This document shows positions 25,471-34,418 of a stretch of DNA of 64,000 nucleotides, one piece after another. Numbering within the stretch: position 1 is the first letter of the stretch; each line of letters starts with the position of its first letter. Below the pieces are notes generated by a model that was not told the DNA's origin, ran no database searches, and saw only the letters and a list, made by a program, of their open reading frames with translations. Source of the stretch: AP-15 sp963712825 (GTDB lineage Bacteria; Pseudomonadota; Alphaproteobacteria; ATCC43930; CGMCC-115725); contig CAVQJP010000013.1 of NCBI GenBank assembly GCA_963712825.1, forward strand, positions 124,001 to 188,000. Reading direction: 5' to 3'. The position numbers and the translations under genes are program-made.

Positions 25471-26649
25471 CTATGTCCGGCCGATTTTGCGGGCGAAACG
25501 GACGATGCGGCGCCCGGCTTCGGCGAGGCGCGCGTCGGGCTCGGTCAACGAAATGCGCAGGTGTCCGGCGGCACTCGGACCGAAAGCATCGCAAGGCAGC
25601 ACCGCCACATCCTCATTTTCGAGTAAGGCCGCCGCGAATTGCCGCGCCGCCATCCCGGTGCCGCGGATGTCGAGCAAAACGAACATGCCGCCTTCGGGCG
25701 GAAGCGGCCGGCAATTCGGTGCGGCGGCGAGAATGCCAGACAACAGTGCGGCGCGCCGCCGGTAGTCTTCGCGCAACGCCGCGACCTCGGGCAATGTGCT
25801 GCCGAAAGCCGCGAGCGCCCCTTCCTGGATAAAAGGCGGGCTGCCATAGGTCATTGACAATAAAAGCGTGAACAGATGCCGCGACAATGCCGACGGCCCG
25901 ATCGCCCAGCCCAGGCGAAACCCCGGCATCGAATGCGATTTCGACAGGCTGGAGACGACGATCGTGCGTTCGGCCATGCCCGGCAACGACCACGGGCTCA
26001 GATGCGGCCGGGCGAATGCCAAGTCTTCATAGACCTCGTCGGACACCAGCCACAAATCGCGCTTTTGGCAGATTTCGGCGATCCCGGCAATCTCCTCCGG
26101 TGTGTAGACGGCGCCGGTCGGGTTGTGCGGGCTGTTGATCCAGACGACCCGCGTGCGCGGCGTCACCGCACCGGCGATGCTGTCGAGATCGGGATGAAAG
26201 CCGCGATCCGCCGGCAGCGGCACCATGACCAACTCGGCGCCGCTTGCCGCGACCACGCCGGCATAGGTCGCGTAGACCGGCTCGGGCACGACAACCTCGT
26301 CACCGGGGCCGGCAAGGCATTGCAACGCGCAATAAAGACCGCCCTGCGCACCCGGCGTCACCGTCACATTCTCGGCAGTGCAGGGCTGCCCGGCGCGGCC
26401 GGCAAACCGCGCCGCGATCGCCGCGCGCAGTTGCGGGTAGCCTAATGTCGGCGCGTAGCCGGTGCGGCCGCGGCGCAATGCCGCGATCGTCGCCTCGACG
26501 ACCGGCGCCGGCGTCGGCTGATCGGGATCGCCGACCGTCAGAAAGATCACGTCGCGACCGCTGTCGCGCAGCAGCGCCGCTTCCTGCTGGATGCTCCAGG
26601 CCCCGGTGCCCGGCCCCGAAAAATTGTCGACGCGCGCCGAAAACCGCAT
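25471..26649 (-). CDS. Class I/II PLP-dependent aminotransferase, AruH-like
   Basis: A 392-residue fold-type I aminotransferase. The PLP lysine is K237 in SSLSKSHSMPG, the cofactor-contact asparagine N176 is in SPHNPTG, and D204 is in SDEVYEDL. TYGSPPFIQEGALAAF and GPSAAGHLRISL follow. The pattern resembles arginine:pyruvate transaminase AruH, but other amino donors are possible, and here it lies beside gamma-glutamyltransferase and gentisate genes rather than arginine genes. Start MRFSARVDN; it follows the ggt stop codon by 15 bp. Confidence 0.9.
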   Translation of the reverse strand: MRFSARVDNFSGPGTGAWSIQQEAALLRDSGRDVIFLTVGDPDQPTPAPVVEATIAALRRGRTGYAPTLGYPQLRAAIAARFAGRAGQPCTAENVTVTPGAQGGLYCALQCLAGPGDEVVVPEPVYATYAGVVAASGAELVMVPLPADRGFHPDLDSIAGAVTPRTRVVWINSPHNPTGAVYTPEEIAGIAEICQKRDLWLVSDEVYEDLAFARPHLSPWSLPGMAERTIVVSSLSKSHSMPGFRLGWAIGPSALSRHLFTLLLSMTYGSPPFIQEGALAAFGSTLPEVAALREDYRRRAALLSGILAAAPNCRPLPPEGGMFVLLDIRGTGMAARQFAAALLENEDVAVLPCDAFGPSAAGHLRISLTEPDARLAEAGRRIVRFARKIGRT

Positions 26650-26664
26650 GCCCCGGCCCTGGCC

Positions 26665-28362
26665 TCAATACCCGACCGCGGCGCCGCCGGGACGGCGGCT
26701 GTCGCTGACCCCATAGAAGCGGTCGTTCTGCTCCGTGATCAGCTCCACCGCACCCCACGGCTTTTGCGCGGCTAATGTCGTGCCGTTGTCGACAAGTGCC
26801 GCCACGGTGCCGGCGGGGAGCCCGCCGCGCTCGTAAAACAAAGTATTCGGCTCGCCCTGGTAGTGCAGCCGCGGTGCCGTCACCGCCTGCGCCGGGGTCA
26901 TGCCGTAATCCGCAATGTTCATGATGGTTTCCAGCACCGTCGTGATGATGCGCGAGCCGCCGGGACTGCCGAGCACAAACGCGACATGGCCGTTTTTCTC
27001 GACCAGGGTCGGCGCCATCGACGAGAGCGGCCGCTTGCCGGGTGCGACCGCGTCGGTCGCTCCCTGGACGAGGCCGTAAAGGTTGGGGGCGCCGGGCTTG
27101 GCGGTGAAATCGTCCATCTCGTTGTTGAGCAAAAACCCGGTGCCGGGCGCGACGACTTGGGCGCCGAAATAGCCGTTAATCGTATATGTTACGGCGACCG
27201 CGTCGCCGGCGCCGTCGGCCACCGAATAATGCGTCGTCTCGGCTTTCTCATGCGAGCCGGCAACGGCGCTCGCGGGCGCTGCGCCGCCGTCCCTGATCGC
27301 GGCGCGGATGCCGGCGGCGTAGCCCTTTGACAACAGCCGGTCGAGCGGGTTGGCGACAAAGGCCGGGTCGCCGAGAAAAGCGTTGCGGTCGGCGTAGCCG
27401 CGCGCCATCGCCGCAATCATCAGCTCGACCGAATGCACCGAGCGAAACCCGATCCCTTTCAGGTCATAGCCCTCGAGGATGTTCAATATCTCGCAGATCG
27501 TCGTCCCGCCCGAGCTCGGCGGCGGCGCCGAAATCAGGACATAGCCGCGATAGGTGCAGGCGAGCGGCGCTCCCTCGGTCGCGGTGTAAGCGGCAAAATC
27601 GCGCGCGGTCAGGATGCCGCCGCCGGCGCGGCTCGCCTGCTCGACCTCGGTTGCGACCGGCCCTTTATAAAACGCGTCGGGTCCGTCTTTCGCGATCGCT
27701 TCGAGGGTCGCGGCAAGGTCCTTTTGCACGAGACGGTCGCCGGGCCCGAACCGGCTGCCGTCCGGGCGCAGAAAGATTCTGGCCGCAGCCGGGTCATGGG
27801 AGAGGCTGTCGGCCTTGACGTCGAGCAGTTCGGTGTCGTCGCGGGTCAGCACAAACCCGTCGCGGGCGAGCGAGATCGCCGGCGCCATCAATGCCGCGCG
27901 CGGCATCGTGCCGTATTCGCGGGCAGCGCGGTCGAGCCCCATGACCGTGCCCGGCACGCCGGCGGCGAGATAGCCGTGGCGGCTGCGGTCGGGGACCGGC
28001 TTGCCGGCCGGATCGAGATACATCCCGGCGGTCGCCGCCGCGGGTGCGGTCTCGCGAAAATTGATAAAGGTGTCGCGCCCGTCGGCGAGGTGGATCGTCA
28101 TAAATCCGCCGCCGCCGACATTGCCGCAGCACGGCTCGACGACGGCGAGCGCATAACCGACCGCGACCGCGGCGTCGACCGCGTTGCCGCCGGCCGCAAG
28201 AATGCCGGCCCCGACCGCGGAGGCGATGTGCTGCGACGTGACCACCATCCCGTGCTCGGCCTCGACCGCCATCGGCGGCGATGCGGCCTGCGCGGCCCCG
28301 CCGGCCAGCACCGCTGACAACAGCGCCGCCGCCAAGGTCAACACCGCACCGACGGCCTTCAT
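26665..28362 (-). CDS. ggt: Gamma-glutamyltransferase (GGT), secreted
   Basis: A 565-residue N-terminal-nucleophile hydrolase that removes or transfers gamma-glutamyl groups from glutathione and related compounds in the periplasm. A signal peptide is clear (residues 1-26, ending GGAAQA). The arginine that binds the glutamyl carboxylate is R103 or R104 in NFRETAP, and the self-cleavage and catalytic threonine is T377 in ETTHYSVAD. PLSSMAPT and GSPGGSRI are also present. The frame is open upstream, but the ATG at 28362 gives the signal peptide and starts one base after the monooxygenase stop, so the two are cotranscribed. Confidence 0.94.
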   Translation of the reverse strand: MKAVGAVLTLAAALLSAVLAGGAAQAASPPMAVEAEHGMVVTSQHIASAVGAGILAAGGNAVDAAVAVGYALAVVEPCCGNVGGGGFMTIHLADGRDTFINFRETAPAAATAGMYLDPAGKPVPDRSRHGYLAAGVPGTVMGLDRAAREYGTMPRAALMAPAISLARDGFVLTRDDTELLDVKADSLSHDPAAARIFLRPDGSRFGPGDRLVQKDLAATLEAIAKDGPDAFYKGPVATEVEQASRAGGGILTARDFAAYTATEGAPLACTYRGYVLISAPPPSSGGTTICEILNILEGYDLKGIGFRSVHSVELMIAAMARGYADRNAFLGDPAFVANPLDRLLSKGYAAGIRAAIRDGGAAPASAVAGSHEKAETTHYSVADGAGDAVAVTYTINGYFGAQVVAPGTGFLLNNEMDDFTAKPGAPNLYGLVQGATDAVAPGKRPLSSMAPTLVEKNGHVAFVLGSPGGSRIITTVLETIMNIADYGMTPAQAVTAPRLHYQGEPNTLFYERGGLPAGTVAALVDNGTTLAAQKPWGAVELITEQNDRFYGVSDSRRPGGAAVGY

Positions 28363-28363
28363 C

Positions 28364-29599
28364 TTAGCGGGCCAGGGTTTCGCGATCGTAACCGGCGACG
28401 CGTTTGTAGCGATCGGAGATCGCCGCCAGCTCGTCGCGGCTGATGACCTTGTCGATGTCGTCGAACGGCCGGTCGCCGGTGCGCAGGTAAACCTCGCGCA
28501 GGATCGCGTCGGGCGGGTTCGAGCGGTTGGTCCGCACGACGTTCGCGGTCGCGTCGAGCCGCGTTGCCTCATAGGCGCGCAACGCCGCGACCGGCCCCCC
28601 GCCGGTTTGCAGGCTGTCGGTCAATGCCCGCGCGTCGAGGATCGCCTGGCCGGCGCCGTTCGAGCCGCGCGGCACCATCGGATGCGCCGCGTCGCCGAGC
28701 AGGCTCACCCGGCCAAAGCTCCAGCGCGGCAACGGCTCCTGGTCGACCATCGGAAATTCGAGGATCATCTCGGCGGCGCCGATCATTGCCGGGACATCGA
28801 GCCAGTCGAACCGCCAATCCCTGAACGCGCCGACAAAATCGGCGAGCCGCCCGCGCCGGTTCCAGTCGCGCGCGGTGTGCTGCGGCGTCTCGATCTCGGC
28901 GACCCAGTTGACGAGCTGCCGGCCGTCCTCGTCGACGTCGTTGCGGATCGGGTAGATCACCATCTTGCCGGTGGCAAGCCAGCCGGCGCGCACCATCGAG
29001 GCGCCCGACAAAAACCGCGGCCAGCGCGTCACCCCGCGCCACATGTTGCAGCCGGAGTATAGCGGTTCGCCCTCGTGCGGAAAGAGCTGCTTGCGGATGA
29101 CCGAATGGATGCCGTCGCAGCCGATCGCGACCGCACCATGCTGCGGCGGCAATCGCTCCCCGGTCTGCGCATTCTCGAAGTGAACGGTGGCGCGGCCCGC
29201 ATCCTGCGAAAAGCCGACGCAGCGCCACCCGGTCAGCAGCCGGTCCCGGCCGGCGCGGCGGACAAACGCGTCGGCCAGCACCTGCTGCAGGTCGCCGCGG
29301 TGAATCGAGAATTGCGGCCAGTCGTAGCCGGCCGCCCGACCCGCCGGCTCGCGATGGATCAGCTGGCCAAAGCGGTTGAAAAAGCACGCTTCGGCGGTCG
29401 TGACCCCGACCCGCGCCAATGCCGGTTCGAGATCGAGCGAGACGAATTCGCGGGTCGCGTGCGGCAACACGTTGATGCCGACCCCGACCGGCGTGATCGC
29501 CGGGGCGGCCTCGTAGATACGGCACGATATGCCGGCGCGGTGCAACGCCAGCCCGAGGGTCAGCCCGCCGATCCCGCCGCCGACGATGATCACATCCAT
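28364..29599 (-). CDS. FAD-dependent aromatic monooxygenase (salicylate/3-hydroxybenzoate hydroxylase-like)
   Basis: A 411-residue class A flavoprotein monooxygenase. DVIIVGGGIGGLTLGLALHR binds the ADP part of FAD, CDGIHSVIR is the NAD(P)H/FAD segment, and LLGDAAHPMVPRGSNGAGQA the flavin-ribitol segment. Members of this type hydroxylate salicylate, 3-hydroxybenzoate or hydroxynicotinate. It lies 31 bp downstream of gentisate 1,2-dioxygenase, so the likeliest product is gentisate (2,5-dihydroxybenzoate), which would make it a 3-hydroxybenzoate 6-hydroxylase-like or decarboxylative enzyme. That assignment is from context only. The ATG at 29599 is at the canonical N-terminus. Confidence 0.88.
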   Translation of the reverse strand: MDVIIVGGGIGGLTLGLALHRAGISCRIYEAAPAITPVGVGINVLPHATREFVSLDLEPALARVGVTTAEACFFNRFGQLIHREPAGRAAGYDWPQFSIHRGDLQQVLADAFVRRAGRDRLLTGWRCVGFSQDAGRATVHFENAQTGERLPPQHGAVAIGCDGIHSVIRKQLFPHEGEPLYSGCNMWRGVTRWPRFLSGASMVRAGWLATGKMVIYPIRNDVDEDGRQLVNWVAEIETPQHTARDWNRRGRLADFVGAFRDWRFDWLDVPAMIGAAEMILEFPMVDQEPLPRWSFGRVSLLGDAAHPMVPRGSNGAGQAILDARALTDSLQTGGGPVAALRAYEATRLDATANVVRTNRSNPPDAILREVYLRTGDRPFDDIDKVISRDELAAISDRYKRVAGYDRETLAR

Positions 29600-29630
29600 G
29601 ACGCGCCCCCAGCCGCGGAGACGGACGGGC

Positions 29631-30575
29631 TCAGGCGTTGCCGCGCTGCTCGCGCCACAGGCCGAGCTTTTCCTGGACCGGGCGGTCGGAATAGCTGAAC
29701 AGCACCGCTGTCTCAGTCGCCTGGTGGCTGACGGTGGCCCAGCTCGGCACGACAAAAATGTCGTGCGGCTCCCAGTCGAGGACCTGGTCGCCGACGCTGG
29801 TCCGGCCCGAGCCTTCGACCGCGACAAAGACCGTGCCGTCGGTCGAGCGGTAGGGGCGGGTTGCAAAGCCGCCGGGCAGCAGCTGGATAAAGGCGCCGAT
29901 CGTCGGCATCGCAAAGTCGCCGCTCGCCGGGTTGACGTAGCGCAATTTGTGCCCGTGGCACGGGTCGGGTGGTTCGTTATGGCTCAAGGTTTCGAGCGAC
30001 TCGCGCGACCGGTCGTACGGATAATTGAAAACCGGCGACGTCTTGACCGCGGGCCGCCAGTCGACCGGCAGCAAATTGTTGGCAAACCGCGCGGCGTTGT
30101 CGCCCTCGGGCCGGGCCACCGCCTGGCTGGCGGCGTCGCCGGGCTCGGCAAAGCTCGCGTCGAGCAGCCGCACCAGCGGGATGTCAAGCCCATCGAGCCA
30201 CACCATCGGCTGCTGCGTGTCGTTGCCGTGGTCGTGCCAGGTCCAGGACGGCGTAATCACAAAGTCGCCCGGATGCATTGTCGTGCGCTCGCCGTCGACC
30301 GCGGTGTAGGCGCCGTCGCCTTCAACAATAAAACGCAGCGCCGACTGGGTATGGCGGTGCGCCGGCGCGACCTCGCCCGGCAGTATCAGCTGCAGCCCGG
30401 CGAACAACGAATGGGTGATCGAGGTCTGGCCTTTGAGCCCGGGGTTTTCGAGGATCAGCACCCGCCGCGTCGCCTCCTCGGCGCTGATCAGCCCGCCCGC
30501 CCGCATCAGATGGGGCCGGACATCGCGGTAATGCCAGATCGCTGGCTGGCACGGTGTGACCGGTTGCGGCGTCAC
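29631..30575 (-). CDS. Gentisate 1,2-dioxygenase (5' end frameshifted)
   Basis: The open frame gives 314 residues from a GTG at 30575 (VTPQPVTPCQPAIWHYRDV). It carries two cupin domains: the first with iron ligands in PAHRHTQSALRF and the GDFVITPSWTWHDHG segment, the second near RPYRSTDGTVFVAVEGSG and DIFVVPSWATVSH. The enzyme opens gentisate between C1 and C2 to maleylpyruvate. Normal members are about 345 residues; the missing N-terminus is encoded just upstream in this same frame but without a start codon (see 30576-30681). No maleylpyruvate isomerase or fumarylpyruvate hydrolase gene is nearby. Confidence 0.88.
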   Translation of the reverse strand: MTPQPVTPCQPAIWHYRDVRPHLMRAGGLISAEEATRRVLILENPGLKGQTSITHSLFAGLQLILPGEVAPAHRHTQSALRFIVEGDGAYTAVDGERTTMHPGDFVITPSWTWHDHGNDTQQPMVWLDGLDIPLVRLLDASFAEPGDAASQAVARPEGDNAARFANNLLPVDWRPAVKTSPVFNYPYDRSRESLETLSHNEPPDPCHGHKLRYVNPASGDFAMPTIGAFIQLLPGGFATRPYRSTDGTVFVAVEGSGRTSVGDQVLDWEPHDIFVVPSWATVSHQATETAVLFSYSDRPVQEKLGLWREQRGNA

Positions 30576-30681
30576 CAGGCCGTGCAGCCGCTCCCATAAC
30601 GGCGCCAGGTTGCCGGCGCCGATCTCGTCGTAAAAGGCTTCGCGCTCGGGGTTGCGGGCGGCGGCCTTGTTCCATCGCCAT
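30576..30681 (-). pseudogene. Out-of-frame 5' end of the gentisate dioxygenase gene
   Basis: Upstream of the GTG at 30575 the same frame encodes EREAFYDEIGAGNLAPLWER then LHGL, the standard N-terminus of gentisate dioxygenases, but no ATG, GTG or TTG precedes it before a TAG. An AGGAGGG ribosome site and ATG at 30681 sit exactly where the start is expected, one base out of frame. Removing one G next to that ATG would give MRWNKAAARNPEREAFYDEI. This is either a true frameshift or a single-base sequence error. Confidence 0.72.
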
Positions 30682-30703
30682 GTTCGATCCCTCCTCGTCT
30701 ACG

Positions 30704-30733
30704 CGATTGCTTCGCGGAGCGACGAAGCAATCT
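30704..30733. repeat. Hairpin repeat (GATTGCTTCG)
   Basis: A perfect 10-bp inverted repeat, GATTGCTTCG and CGAAGCAATC, separated by about 8 bases. It lies between the DapA-family and gentisate dioxygenase genes. It belongs to the same dispersed family as 1591-1675 and 36240-36311. It could weaken or end the upstream transcript. Confidence 0.6.
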
Positions 30734-30764
30734 CTTCCCCGATCGGGTGATCGAATCTACGGGC

Positions 30765-31697
30765 TTACTCGGCCGCGGCCCGCTGCTCGCGCTCGCCGAG
30801 CGAAAAGCCGATCTTGCCGAGGTCGGCGATCAGCGCCGCCGACTGCGCGCTGTCGAGCGCCGTTAGCGGCGGGCGCACCGCGGCCCAGCCGGGGTCGTTG
30901 TGGAAATGGGCGACGACCCGCTTCAACGCCGGCACCATCGGATAGGCCTGCATGGTCTTGCGCACCGTCGTCGCCTCGGCCTGCAGCGCATCGGCCTGCG
31001 GCCCCTCCCAATTTGCGTAAAGCTTCGCGATCCAGGTCACGTTGACGTTGCCGGTTGCGGTGATGCAGCCGGCGCCGCCGCGGCGCAACGCGTCGAGCAG
31101 GAAGACCTCGGAGCCGGGAAACACCGCGAAACCGGGATAGCGTTCGAGCAACGCCGCGGTGTTGGCCCAGTCGCCGGAGCTGTCCTTCAACCCGACGACG
31201 GTCTGCGGATAAGCCTCGATAAAGCGGCCGACGAGGTCGAGCGAGTAGCCGACAACCGCGACCGGCGGGATGTGGTACAGATATACCCGCAGCGCCGGGT
31301 CACGAACCTGGTCGATGACTTCCGAGACAAAGGCGAAGATGCCGTCGTCGCTGACCGGCTTGTAATAGAACGGCGGCAGCATCAAGACACCGCCGCAGCC
31401 GTGGTCGACCGCGTGCCGCGCCATCGCCACGGCGTCGCTTATGGCGCAGGCGCCGGCGCCGGGCATCAGCTTTTCGGCCGGGATGCCGCCTTCGACCAGA
31501 TGGTCGAGCAGCGCCATGCGCTCGCCGAGCGACATCGAATTGGCTTCGCTCGTCGTTCCGAAGATCGCAAGCCCGTTCGCCCCTTGACCGAGCAGCCACC
31601 GGCAAAATGACAGAAAGCGCCCGGCATCGGGTTCGCCGCCCGGTGTAAACGGCGTCAAAACCGGGACAAGAACTCCATGAAACGGCTGCGCGGTCAT
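30765..31697 (-). CDS. Dihydrodipicolinate synthase (DapA) family lyase
   Basis: A 310-residue class I aldolase-like TIM-barrel protein. The Schiff-base lysine is K171 in VVGLKDSSGDW, with Y141 in VYLYHIPP and the GTTSE motif at residues 47-51. Its position beside an aromatic-degradation block, rather than lysine genes, and the C-terminal divergence suggest a pyruvate-dependent catabolic aldolase or hydratase-aldolase rather than true DapA. The reaction is not readable from sequence. It heads the leftward block, 83 bp before the gentisate dioxygenase start. Confidence 0.85.
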   Translation of the reverse strand: MTAQPFHGVLVPVLTPFTPGGEPDAGRFLSFCRWLLGQGANGLAIFGTTSEANSMSLGERMALLDHLVEGGIPAEKLMPGAGACAISDAVAMARHAVDHGCGGVLMLPPFYYKPVSDDGIFAFVSEVIDQVRDPALRVYLYHIPPVAVVGYSLDLVGRFIEAYPQTVVGLKDSSGDWANTAALLERYPGFAVFPGSEVFLLDALRRGGAGCITATGNVNVTWIAKLYANWEGPQADALQAEATTVRKTMQAYPMVPALKRVVAHFHNDPGWAAVRPPLTALDSAQSAALIADLGKIGFSLGEREQRAAAE

Positions 31698-31791
31698 TGC
31701 TGCGGCTCCTCTCGGCCAATCTCGCCCATCGCCGCAATAAGCGCGGCGCCGCCGCCGCCGTCAACACCCGTTTGCGGGTCGGAGACGCGGC

Positions 31792-32508
31792 TTAGAGCAC
31801 CGTCAGCATCTCGGCAACAAGCGGATGGCGGACGATGTCGGCCTCGCCAAGGCGGACCACCGCGACCTCGGCGATCGGGTCGAGCCGGCGGGCAATTTCG
31901 GCGAGACCGGAAAGGCCGTCGAGCAGGTCGCTCTGATCGGGGTCGCCGGTCACCACCATGCGGGCGTTGGCGCCGAGCCGGGTCAGCAGCATCTTGATCT
32001 GGCCGTAGGTGCAGTTTTGCGCCTCGTCGATGACGATAAAGGCGTTGTTCAAGGTTCGTCCGCGCATGTAGGCGACGGGTGCGATCTCGATCGCGCGCTC
32101 GCCGATCAGCTGCTTTAGCCGCTTGCCGCCGAGCCGCTCGCTGAGCGCGTCGTCGAGCGGCCGCAGATAGGGAGCAAGCTTGGCGTTTACGTCGCCCGGC
32201 AAATAGCCGAGGCTCTCCCCGGCCTCGACCGCCGGCCGCGTCAAGACGATGCGCGCGACCGCACCCGAGGTCAGCGCGTCGACCGCGGCGCTCACCGCGA
32301 GATAGGTCTTGCCGGTGCCGGCCGGGCCGAGGGCGATCGTCAAATGGTGGTCGGCGATCGCCGCCATCAACCGGCGCTGGCCGTCGCTTTGCGGGCGTAC
32401 CCGGCGGCGCCAGCTCTGCTCGCGCTCGCTCTCGGCGACCGGCGAGATCGCGTAGCCGGCTTCGGCGAGATGAACGACCGACCCGGCACTCGCCCAGCGC
32501 TTTCCCAT
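31792..32508 (-). CDS. PhoH family ATPase
   Basis: A 238-residue P-loop protein. Walker A is GPAGTGKT at residues 61-68, Walker B is AFIVIDEAQNCTYGQ, and LTRLGANARMVVTGDPDQSDL follows; all are diagnostic of PhoH. It lacks the longer N-terminal region of the standard PhoH-like protein of about 330 residues found next to ybeY, so it is a short paralogue. Its role, probably RNA-linked, is not established. GGGAGGAGCCGG before the ATG at 32508 fixes the start, although the frame is open 15 codons further upstream. Confidence 0.9.
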   Translation of the reverse strand: MGKRWASAGSVVHLAEAGYAISPVAESEREQSWRRRVRPQSDGQRRLMAAIADHHLTIALGPAGTGKTYLAVSAAVDALTSGAVARIVLTRPAVEAGESLGYLPGDVNAKLAPYLRPLDDALSERLGGKRLKQLIGERAIEIAPVAYMRGRTLNNAFIVIDEAQNCTYGQIKMLLTRLGANARMVVTGDPDQSDLLDGLSGLAEIARRLDPIAEVAVVRLGEADIVRHPLVAEMLTVL

Positions 32509-32991
32509 CCGGCTCCTCCCGCAGCGATTGGTGTGACCGATAGAGCCTACCACTAATTGAGTTAAATGACAGTATCGCTACAAGATTGAGGCATGGGCGG
32601 TGTGCTTCTAACATTCGTTACTCACCCACCGCACCGCCATACCCACGCAAACGGGTATCTAGAACCTGTAATCCAACCGGGTTGCGACTGACCGCGCTCG
32701 CTACCTACCCCCATTCCGCCTTCCCGGCGAAAGCCGGGACCCACAGCGGTCTCAAACTTCGCGTTTCCCTTCATGCTGGAGCAATCGCCGAATCAGGGTA
32801 ATGCGGAGCAGCGGACGGATGGGTCTCGGCCTTCGCCGGGAAACAAGAAACTTTGCTGAACCGACGTTAATTGGAATGCGGGCTACTTCGCGGGGGCGAC
32901 GAAGAAAGGCGCGGGACTCGTTTGTTCGGTTAGCAGCTGTAAGGATATCCAAATCGCTCGGGGCGGCTTGGGTGTCCGGCGATCGCGAAAA
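32509..32991. other. Intergenic region with a diverged palindromic repeat
   Basis: No gene is supported. Two inverted motifs resemble the dispersed repeats: CCCGGCGAAAGCCGGGACCC near 32722 and CTCGGCCTTCGCCGGG near 32825. They suggest an eroded copy spanning about 32640-32850. The stretch 32550-32590 is AT-rich and may hold the promoter for phoH. Confidence 0.45.
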
Positions 32992-34173
32992 TCATTCTAG
33001 GGCAAGCTTGCGCTCGGCAAGGCGCGCGAAGAGGCTCGCGCCCACCGGCAGCGCCGCGTCGTTGAAATCGTAGCCGGGGTTGTGGACCTCGCAAATGCCC
33101 GCACTCCCGTCGGCGCCGTCGCCATTGCCGATCTGGATGTAGGCGCCGGGGCGCTGTTCGAGCATGTAGGAGAAATCCTCCGACGCCATGACGAGATTAC
33201 CGTCGCGGTTGACATTGTCGGGGCCGACCAGATCGGCCGCGACATCGGCGACAAACCGGGTCTCGGCCTCGTCGTTGACGAGGGGCGGGAAGATGATGCG
33301 GAAATCGAGCTCGGCGGTCGCGCCAAAGCCGCCGGCCACGCCCGCCGCGATGCGCCGCATGTTGTGCTCAATCAAAGTCATGGTCTCGCGGCTGAAGCAG
33401 CGCGCGGTGCCGCGGATCGCGGCGCGTTCGGGAATGACGTTGTAGGCCTCGCCGGCGTGAATCTGGGTCACGCTGAGGACGGCGGTATCGAGCGGGCGCA
33501 GATTGCGCGACACGATCGTCTGCAAGGCGATCGCGATGTGGCTCGCGGTGACGACCGGGTCGATGCCGGCTTCGGGTCGTGCGCCATGCGCGCCGCGCCC
33601 GCTGACGGCGATGTCGAAATAGGCGCCGCCCGCCATCATCGGCCCGCTGCGGATCTGGAATTTGCCGACCGCAAGCCCCGGCCGGTTGTGCATGCCAAAG
33701 ATCGCGTCGCATGGGAAACGGTCGAAAAGTCCGTCCTCGACCATCGCCTTGCCGCCGCCAAGACCTTCCTCGGCGGGCTGAAAGATCAAGTGCACGGTGC
33801 CGTCGAATTGACGCGTCGCGGCGAGATAGCGCGCCGCCCCGAGCAGCATCGTCGTGTGCCCGTCATGGCCGCAGGCATGCATGCGGCCGGCATTCCGCGA
33901 GGCGTAGGGGAGATTGGTTGCCTCCTCGATCGGCAGGCAGTCCATGTCGGCGCGCAACCCGATCGAGCGCGACGAAGCGCCGGCGCGCAACCGGCCGACG
34001 ACACCGGTCCGACCGATGCCGCGAAATACTTCGCAACCAAATTCGGCAAGCTTTTTCGCGACGAAATCGGATGTCCGCCGCTCTTCGAAGCCGAGCTCGG
34101 GATGGGCGTGGATGTCGTGCCGCCATTCCGTCAGATCGCGATGGGATTCCGCGATGTCCCCGATGACCGCCAT
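32992..34173 (-). CDS. M20 family amidohydrolase (hippurate hydrolase/aminoacylase type)
   Basis: A 393-residue zinc metallopeptidase-like enzyme that hydrolyses N-acyl amino acids. It opens with DLTEWRHDIHAHPELGFEE and has the metal-binding motif ACGHDGHTTMLLG. FQPAEEGLGGGKAMV holds the catalytic glutamates, and FSYMLEQRPGAYI lies near the C-terminus. The ATG at 34173 follows GGGAGGGTGGAC. Hippurate, IAA-conjugate or acetyl-amino-acid substrates are possible; hippurate would yield benzoate, but no link to aromatic genes is shown. Confidence 0.92.
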   Translation of the reverse strand: MAVIGDIAESHRDLTEWRHDIHAHPELGFEERRTSDFVAKKLAEFGCEVFRGIGRTGVVGRLRAGASSRSIGLRADMDCLPIEEATNLPYASRNAGRMHACGHDGHTTMLLGAARYLAATRQFDGTVHLIFQPAEEGLGGGKAMVEDGLFDRFPCDAIFGMHNRPGLAVGKFQIRSGPMMAGGAYFDIAVSGRGAHGARPEAGIDPVVTASHIAIALQTIVSRNLRPLDTAVLSVTQIHAGEAYNVIPERAAIRGTARCFSRETMTLIEHNMRRIAAGVAGGFGATAELDFRIIFPPLVNDEAETRFVADVAADLVGPDNVNRDGNLVMASEDFSYMLEQRPGAYIQIGNGDGADGSAGICEVHNPGYDFNDAALPVGASLFARLAERKLALE

Positions 34174-34290
34174 GTCCACCCTCCCCTGTCGACCGCCCGC
34201 ACTGTCGCCGAGCCGAGGGCGGGTGGTAATCCGCCTCAATCTAGTCTCTGGAATAGTGTCGCAGAGCTGCGCGTCGGATAATTCGTCCTT

Positions 34291-34418
34291 CTATCCACCG
34301 ATCCGGACGATGGCCTCGACCGGTGGAACGATGCGGATGGCCTGATGGCTTCCGAGCATGAGCAGGTGGCGATCACCGGAAACGAGAGCGCGACGTTGGT
34401 ATCAAGAACGATCCGCAC
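34291..34418 (-). pseudogene. PIN-domain toxin with internal deletion
   Basis: The gene starts MRIVLDTNVALS, the first strand and first catalytic aspartate of a PIN toxin (COG1569 type). It then jumps, with a frame change, straight to GDRHLLMLGSHQAIRIVPPV followed by EAIVRIGG and a stop, the normal C-terminus of the same family. About 80-90 central codons, including the other acidic residues, are missing, so the nuclease cannot be active. Its ATG overlaps the end of the intact antitoxin gene by 17 bp, as in working toxin-antitoxin operons. Confidence 0.78.
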
